Origin: Gammaproteobacteria bacterium
Lineage (GTDB): Bacteria; Pseudomonadota; Gammaproteobacteria; Nitrosococcales; Methylophagaceae
Direction: 5' to 3'
Length of the DNA stretch: 8,720 nucleotides
NCBI GenBank assembly: GCA_003645385.1
Contig: QNEY01000061.1
Coordinates: 1-8,720 of the forward strand
A program made the position numbers and the translations under genes. Numbering within the stretch: the first letter of the stretch is position 1; each line of letters opens with the position of its first letter. The notes beneath the pieces are model-generated. The model searched no databases, was not told where the DNA came from, and was given only the letters and a program-made list of their open reading frames with translations. This document shows positions 5,372-8,720 of the stretch, in pieces.

Positions 5372-5887
5372 TTATTCCATGATCTCAGCAACTGTCTTAC
5401 CGCGTTTCGCTGCAATTGCTTCAGGGTTATTCATTTCGGACAAACCTTTAACTGTTGCACGAACCACATTAAGAGGATTCGTAGAACCAATAGATTTAGC
5501 CAATACATTGTGTACACCAACAGCATCAAATACAGCACGCATTGCACCACCGGCAATAACACCCGTACCTTCAGAGGCTGGTTGCATATAAACTTTTGCC
5601 GCACCATGACGTGAAGTCACAGCGTGCTGAAGAGTATGCCCATCAAGAGTCACCGTATGCATATTCTTTCTTGCTTCATCCATAGCTTTCTGGATAGCAA
5701 CAGGAACTTCGCGAGCTTTACCTTGACCGAAACCTACTCGGCCTTCGCCATCACCCACAACAGTCAGAGCTGAAAAACCAAATACTCGTCCACCTTTTAC
5801 TACTTTAGCAACGCGGCGGATACCGACTAACTTTTCAACCATCCCATCTGCTGGGCCTTGTTGTTGACGTTGATCTTTTTGAGCCAT
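5372..5887 (-). CDS. rpsE: Small-subunit ribosomal protein S5
   Basis: S5 lies at the back of the 30S neck, guards decoding accuracy and lines the mRNA entry with S3 and S4. The 171-residue protein has the dsRBD-like N-terminal domain (about 18-82) with RVAKVVKGGRVFGFSALTVV. The VKGG loop in which E. coli spectinomycin-resistance changes occur is intact. The C-terminal domain has MQPASEGTGVIAGGAMRAV (101-119) and GSTNPLNVVRAT (134-145). It is about four residues longer than E. coli S5, mostly at the Gln-rich start. The ATG has AAAGG nine bases upstream, and the gap after rplR is 18 nt. Confidence 0.98.
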   Translation of the reverse strand: MAQKDQRQQQGPADGMVEKLVGIRRVAKVVKGGRVFGFSALTVVGDGEGRVGFGQGKAREVPVAIQKAMDEARKNMHTVTLDGHTLQHAVTSRHGAAKVYMQPASEGTGVIAGGAMRAVFDAVGVHNVLAKSIGSTNPLNVVRATVKGLSEMNNPEAIAAKRGKTVAEIME

Positions 5888-5905
5888 CTGAAAATACCTT
5901 TAAAA

Positions 5906-6259
5906 TTAAAACTGCAAGCCGTTCTCACGAGCAGCTTCAGCTAACGCTTTCACTCTACCGTGATATTTAAATCCTGAACGATCAAATGCTACATCTGTTA
6001 TGCCTTCGCCAGCGGCACGTAATGCAATAGCCTTACCAACCGCTGCTGCTGCATCTGCATTACCACTGCCTTTCAAGTCTTTTTTAACATCAGCATCTAA
6101 AGTTGAAGCTGACGCAATAACTTTTGAGCTGTCATGTGTAATTACTTGAGCATAAATGTGACGTGGAGTTCTATGAACTGTCAAACGGAATGCTTCAAGC
6201 TCTCTAAGTTTAGCTCTCGATCTTGCAGCCCTACGCAAACGTGAATTTTTTTTATCCAT
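5906..6259 (-). CDS. rplR: Large-subunit ribosomal protein L18
   Basis: L18 binds 5S rRNA with L5 and joins it to the central protuberance of the 50S subunit. The product has 117 residues, identical in length to E. coli L18. It begins MDKKNSRLRRAARSRAKLRE, a basic N-terminal arm that contacts 5S rRNA. The core includes VHRTPRHIYAQVI (28-40), a run of Ala/Gly helix residues near 70-85, and the conserved FDRSGFKYHGRVKALAEAAR block. It ends GLQF. The ATG has AGG eight bases upstream, and the gene lies 12 nt after rplF. Confidence 0.98.
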   Translation of the reverse strand: MDKKNSRLRRAARSRAKLRELEAFRLTVHRTPRHIYAQVITHDSSKVIASASTLDADVKKDLKGSGNADAAAAVGKAIALRAAGEGITDVAFDRSGFKYHGRVKALAEAARENGLQF

Positions 6260-6271
6260 TGTTTAACCTAA

Positions 6272-6805
6272 TTATTTTTTCTTAGCGTCTTTACGAACAA
6301 CATGTTCATCAGCGTAACGAACACCTTTACCTTTATATGGCTCAGGTGGACGGTATGCACGAATATCTGCTGCAACTTGACCTACTACTTGTTTATCCGC
6401 ACCAGAGATAACAATTTCTGTTTGACTTGGTGTTTCAACTTTAATTCCTTCAGGAACGGCATAGGCTACTGGATGTGAAAAACCAAGCGTAAGATCAAGC
6501 TTACTACCTTGGGCCTTCGCACGATAACCAACACCAATCAGTGTAAGCTTTTTCTCAAAACCTTGAGTTACACCAATAACCATATTGTTCAGCAATGCAC
6601 GCGTTGTTCCAGCCAAAGCAACTGTTTTCTTGGCAGAATTACGTGCTGACGCTTTTAAAACTGTACCTTCTTGTGTCACTTCGACATCAGAATGAACAGC
6701 GCGTGTTAAAGTGCCTTTTGTACCTTTTACAGAAACTTCACTACCATTAAGTGAGATTTCTACGCCTGATGGTATCTCTACTGGCGCGTTAGCAATACGT
6801 GACAT
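6272..6805 (-). CDS. rplF: Large-subunit ribosomal protein L6
   Basis: L6 sits near the sarcin-ricin loop and the base of the L7/L12 stalk, where it supports the GTPase factor site. The 177-residue product equals E. coli length. It begins MSRIANAPVEIPSGV and contains the two similar alpha/beta domains of the family (about 1-82 and 83-177). The second carries LIGVGYRA (89-96) and the C-terminal signature RPPEPYKGKGVRYADE (152-167). The tail is lysine-rich. The ATG has GGAG eight bases upstream. It lies 24 nt after rpsH. Confidence 0.98.
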   Translation of the reverse strand: MSRIANAPVEIPSGVEISLNGSEVSVKGTKGTLTRAVHSDVEVTQEGTVLKASARNSAKKTVALAGTTRALLNNMVIGVTQGFEKKLTLIGVGYRAKAQGSKLDLTLGFSHPVAYAVPEGIKVETPSQTEIVISGADKQVVGQVAADIRAYRPPEPYKGKGVRYADEHVVRKDAKKK

Positions 6806-6829
6806 TATTCAATCTCCAAATACTAAGGC

Positions 6830-7225
6830 TTAACTTACAGAACACAGGACTTCACCGCCCTGACCAAGTGTTCTTGCTTTACGATCAGTCATAACACCTT
6901 GTGATGTTGAAACAATCGCCACACCTAAACCAGCAATAATTTTTGGTATATCATTAGCTGCTTTATAAACACGTAAACCTGGGCGGCTAACACGGTCTAT
7001 TTGTGAAATTACTGGCTTTCCTTCAAAGTACTTCAATGCAATTGAAAGTACAGGCTTGCCATCAACATCTGTTATTTCATGTGCAGAAATGTAACCTTCT
7101 TCTTTAAGCACATTAGCAATGCTGACTTTTACCTTCGAAGAAGGCATAGCAACATCAGCTTTATTTGCTTGCTGTGCATTACGAATGCGTGTCAGCATAT
7201 CTGCAATAGGGTCTGTCATACTCAT
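6830..7225 (-). CDS. rpsH: Small-subunit ribosomal protein S8
   Basis: S8 binds the central domain of 16S rRNA early in 30S assembly, and in E. coli it also represses spc operon translation by binding mRNA near rplE. The 131-residue product starts MSMTDPIADMLTRIRN and ends with the RNA-binding C-terminal domain, which carries RVSRPGLRVY (78-87) and STSQGVMTD (106-114). The first ATG is chosen because GGAG lies ten bases upstream; the second ATG two codons later would be farther from it. It follows rpsN by 31 nt. I could not recognise the E. coli-type S8 mRNA site at rplE. Confidence 0.98.
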   Translation of the reverse strand: MSMTDPIADMLTRIRNAQQANKADVAMPSSKVKVSIANVLKEEGYISAHEITDVDGKPVLSIALKYFEGKPVISQIDRVSRPGLRVYKAANDIPKIIAGLGVAIVSTSQGVMTDRKARTLGQGGEVLCSVS

Positions 7226-7256
7226 TTTATTCTAGCTCCACAATATCAATTGGTAA

Positions 7257-7562
7257 TTACCAGCTAGCCATAACTAGGCCAGGTATATCACCTTTCATTG
7301 CATGTTCGCGCAGCTTATTTCTAGACAGACCGAACTTGCGATAGTAACCATGTGGACGACCAGTTATGTTGCAGCGATTTCTCATGCGAACAGCACTTGA
7401 GTTTCTTGGCAAGGCATGAAACTTTCTAGCAGCTTCTTGACGTTCGTCGAATGAAAGCGACATATCAACTATCTGCTTTTTTAATTCCGCACGTTTTACT
7501 GCGTATTTTCTTACCATTTTTTCGCGTTTAATTTCGCGATTAATCATACTGCGTTTAGCCAT
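7257..7562 (-). CDS. rpsN: Small-subunit ribosomal protein S14, zinc-free long form
   Basis: S14 is a 30S head protein next to S3, S10 and S13, added late in assembly. The product has 101 residues, as in E. coli. It begins MAKRSMINREIKRE and keeps NRCNITGRPHGYYRKFGLSR (62-81) and the end GDIPGLVMASW. Only one cysteine (C64) is present, so the C-X2-C zinc pairs of the short form are absent. The start is the ATG at 7562; an in-frame ATG at 7574 would add four residues (MELV) that the family lacks. The Shine-Dalgarno sequence is weak for the chosen start (GGA about nine bases upstream). Confidence 0.97.
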   Translation of the reverse strand: MAKRSMINREIKREKMVRKYAVKRAELKKQIVDMSLSFDERQEAARKFHALPRNSSAVRMRNRCNITGRPHGYYRKFGLSRNKLREHAMKGDIPGLVMASW

Positions 7563-7586
7563 AACTAATTCCATCCAACCTAATAA

Positions 7587-8126
7587 TTATTTTCTAAAAG
7601 GAAATTTAAATGCTGCCAACAATGCGTGGGACTCTTCCGCAGTCTTTGCAGTTGTTGTAATGGTGATATCCATTCCTCTTAGCTTATCGATTTTATCGTA
7701 ATCAATTTCTGGGAAGATGATTTGTTCTTTCACACCCATACTATAGTTACCTTGTCTATCGAATGACTTGGGATTCAACCCCCGGAAATCACGAGTACGA
7801 GGTATAGAGATAGTAATCAAACGGTCAAGAAAGTCATACATACGTTCTGAACGTAGTGTTACTTTACAACCTACCGGCCAACCTTCACGCAGTTTGAAAC
7901 CTGCGATTGATTTTTTAGCCTTGGTGATAACTGCTTTCTGACCGGCAATTTTTTCCATATCAGAAACTGCATGCTCTAATACCTTTTTATCAGTCAGTGC
8001 TTCACCCACACCCATATTGAGAGTGATCTTAGTAACTCTAGGCACTTCCATAACTGACTTATAGTCAAACTGTTCTGTTAACTGTTTGACCACAGTATCA
8101 CGATAAAAATCTTTTAATCTGCTCAC
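7587..8126 (-). CDS. rplE: Large-subunit ribosomal protein L5
   Basis: L5 binds 5S rRNA in the central protuberance and touches S13 and the P-site tRNA across the subunit interface. The 179-residue product matches E. coli length. It begins MSRLKDFYRDTVVKQL, has the family signature block ITLNMGVGEA (34-43), KKSIAGFKLREGWPVGCKVTLR (71-92, within it the conserved GxPxG loop), and TRDFRGLNPKSFD (111-123). It ends FPFRK. The start codon is GTG, with AGGT about nine bases upstream, 15 nt after rplX. In E. coli the S8 repressor site lies around this start. Confidence 0.97.
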   Translation of the reverse strand: MSRLKDFYRDTVVKQLTEQFDYKSVMEVPRVTKITLNMGVGEALTDKKVLEHAVSDMEKIAGQKAVITKAKKSIAGFKLREGWPVGCKVTLRSERMYDFLDRLITISIPRTRDFRGLNPKSFDRQGNYSMGVKEQIIFPEIDYDKIDKLRGMDITITTTAKTAEESHALLAAFKFPFRK

Positions 8127-8141
8127 TGTACTTACCTAATT

Positions 8142-8459
8142 TTATGCGCCAACAACTTCGCCGTTTGATTTGAAAACACGAACCTTACGGCCATCATCTA
8201 AAATTTTAAACCCTACTTTGTCACCCTTGCCAGTGGCAGGGTTTAACAATGCCAAATTTGAACCCTGAATTGGCATCTCTTTCTCAAGAATACCGCCAGT
8301 AGCTCCTATAGCAGGATTTGGTTTTGTATGTTTTTTTACAATATTGATACCTTGAACCAGGAACTTACCATCTTCCCCACGTTTAAGGATCTCACCTTGC
8401 TTACCACGATCTTTGCCTGTAATTACGACAACTTGATCGCCTTTTTTTAATTTATCCAT
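8142..8459 (-). CDS. rplX: Large-subunit ribosomal protein L24
   Basis: L24 is one of the first proteins to bind 23S rRNA at its 5' end and starts 50S assembly; it also lies at the tunnel exit. The 105-residue protein opens with a KOW motif (about 4-31: KKGDQVVVITGKDRGKQGEI). It keeps the motif VQGINIVKKHTKPNP (35-49) and the GGILEKEMPI loop. It is one residue longer than E. coli L24. The ATG has AGGAG eight bases upstream, 16 nt after rplN. Confidence 0.98.
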   Translation of the reverse strand: MDKLKKGDQVVVITGKDRGKQGEILKRGEDGKFLVQGINIVKKHTKPNPAIGATGGILEKEMPIQGSNLALLNPATGKGDKVGFKILDDGRKVRVFKSNGEVVGA

Positions 8460-8475
8460 CTCAGCGACTCCTAAC

Positions 8476-8720
8476 TTATAGCACTTCAGGCGCTAATGAA
8501 ATAATCTTCATAAACTTCTCGCCTCGAAGCTCACGTGTTACAGGGCCAAAGATACGGGTACCAATTGGTTGATGTGCAGCATTCAATAAAACAGCAGCGT
8601 TGCTGTCAAAGCGAATAACTGAACCATCAGGACGACGTACACCTTTACGTGTTCTTACGATCACGGCATTGTGTACTTCACCTTTTTTCACCTTACCGCG
8701 TGGTGCAGCTTCTTTAATAG
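8476..8720 (-). CDS. rplN: Large-subunit ribosomal protein L14 (N-terminus beyond the window)
   Basis: L14 lies at the subunit interface, contacts L19 and 16S helix 14, and is the first gene of the spc operon in E. coli. The right window edge cuts the gene: 80 C-terminal residues are visible, from IKEAAPRGKVKKGEV to LAPEVL, so about 42 are missing. The conserved VRRPDGSVIRFDSNA and QPIGTRIFGPVTREL blocks are present. The LLNAAHQPIG loop is one residue shorter than in E. coli, as in the common 122-residue form. The GTG at 8691 is internal, since homology continues through it. Confidence 0.97.
   Translation of the reverse strand, partial: IKEAAPRGKVKKGEVHNAVIVRTRKGVRRPDGSVIRFDSNAAVLLNAAHQPIGTRIFGPVTRELRGEKFMKIISLAPEVL

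Noticed and set aside
5351..5614. Two overlapping plus-strand frames (87 and 78 codons) opposite rpsE
   Set aside because: They are antisense shadows of the conserved rpsE frame; no family resemblance.
7079..7267. Plus-strand frame of 62 codons opposite rpsH
   Set aside because: Antisense shadow of rpsH and the rpsN-rpsH gap; no family resemblance or promoter seen.
8040..8160. E. coli-type S8 repressor site at the rplX-rplE junction
   Set aside because: I looked for a stem resembling the 16S helix bound by S8 around the rplE start and found only short pairings such as TATC/GATA, not the known motif.
8476..8691. Short L14 starting at the GTG at 8691
   Set aside because: The L14 homology (IKEAAPRGKV) continues upstream in frame to the window edge, so the gene is simply cut by the edge.

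Overview
The window holds the distal part of the spc operon followed by the whole alpha operon of ribosomal protein genes, all read leftward on the minus strand. The left edge holds the promoter and leader of an rRNA operon. Gene order (rplN-rplX-rplE-rpsN-rpsH-rplF-rplR-rpsE-rpmD-rplO-secY-rpmJ, then rpsM-rpsK-rpsD-rpoA-rplQ) and protein lengths (S4 206, S11 129, L18 117, L6 177, L15 144, alpha about 327) match Gammaproteobacteria. The sequence is AT-rich and the proteins differ enough from Escherichia coli to suggest a lineage outside Enterobacterales; I cannot name the genus.

Right to left: 3390-8720 carries the spc genes from a truncated rplN to secY. They are packed with 1-31 nt gaps and nearly all have visible Shine-Dalgarno sequences. 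rpmJ (3234-3347), only 37 codons, follows secY. An 89-nt gap then holds an extended -10 promoter overlapped by a strong inverted repeat, which I take as the alpha operon promoter. rpsM, rpsK, rpsD, rpoA and rplQ occupy 296-3144. The rpsD-rpoA and rpoA-rplQ gaps each hold a small perfect hairpin. A rho-independent terminator (247-273) lies 22 nt after rplQ.

The 246 bases beyond the terminator contain no protein gene. On the minus strand they read as an rrn control region: an unassigned 30-bp dyad (185-214), an A/T-rich UP-like tract, a perfect TTGACA-16 bp-TATAAT promoter (114-141), then a boxB-like hairpin, boxA and boxC of the antitermination leader. The 16S gene itself should begin just outside the left edge.

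The products work together: 30S proteins (S14, S8, S5, S13, S11, S4), 50S proteins (L14, L24, L5, L6, L18, L30, L15, L36, L17), the SecY translocon channel that docks on the ribosome, and the RNA polymerase alpha subunit that reads UP elements such as the one before the adjacent rrn promoter. I see no new molecular system. The points worth a second look are the rrn operon directly downstream of the alpha operon, the dyad between them, and the promoter/hairpin overlap at the spc-alpha junction.
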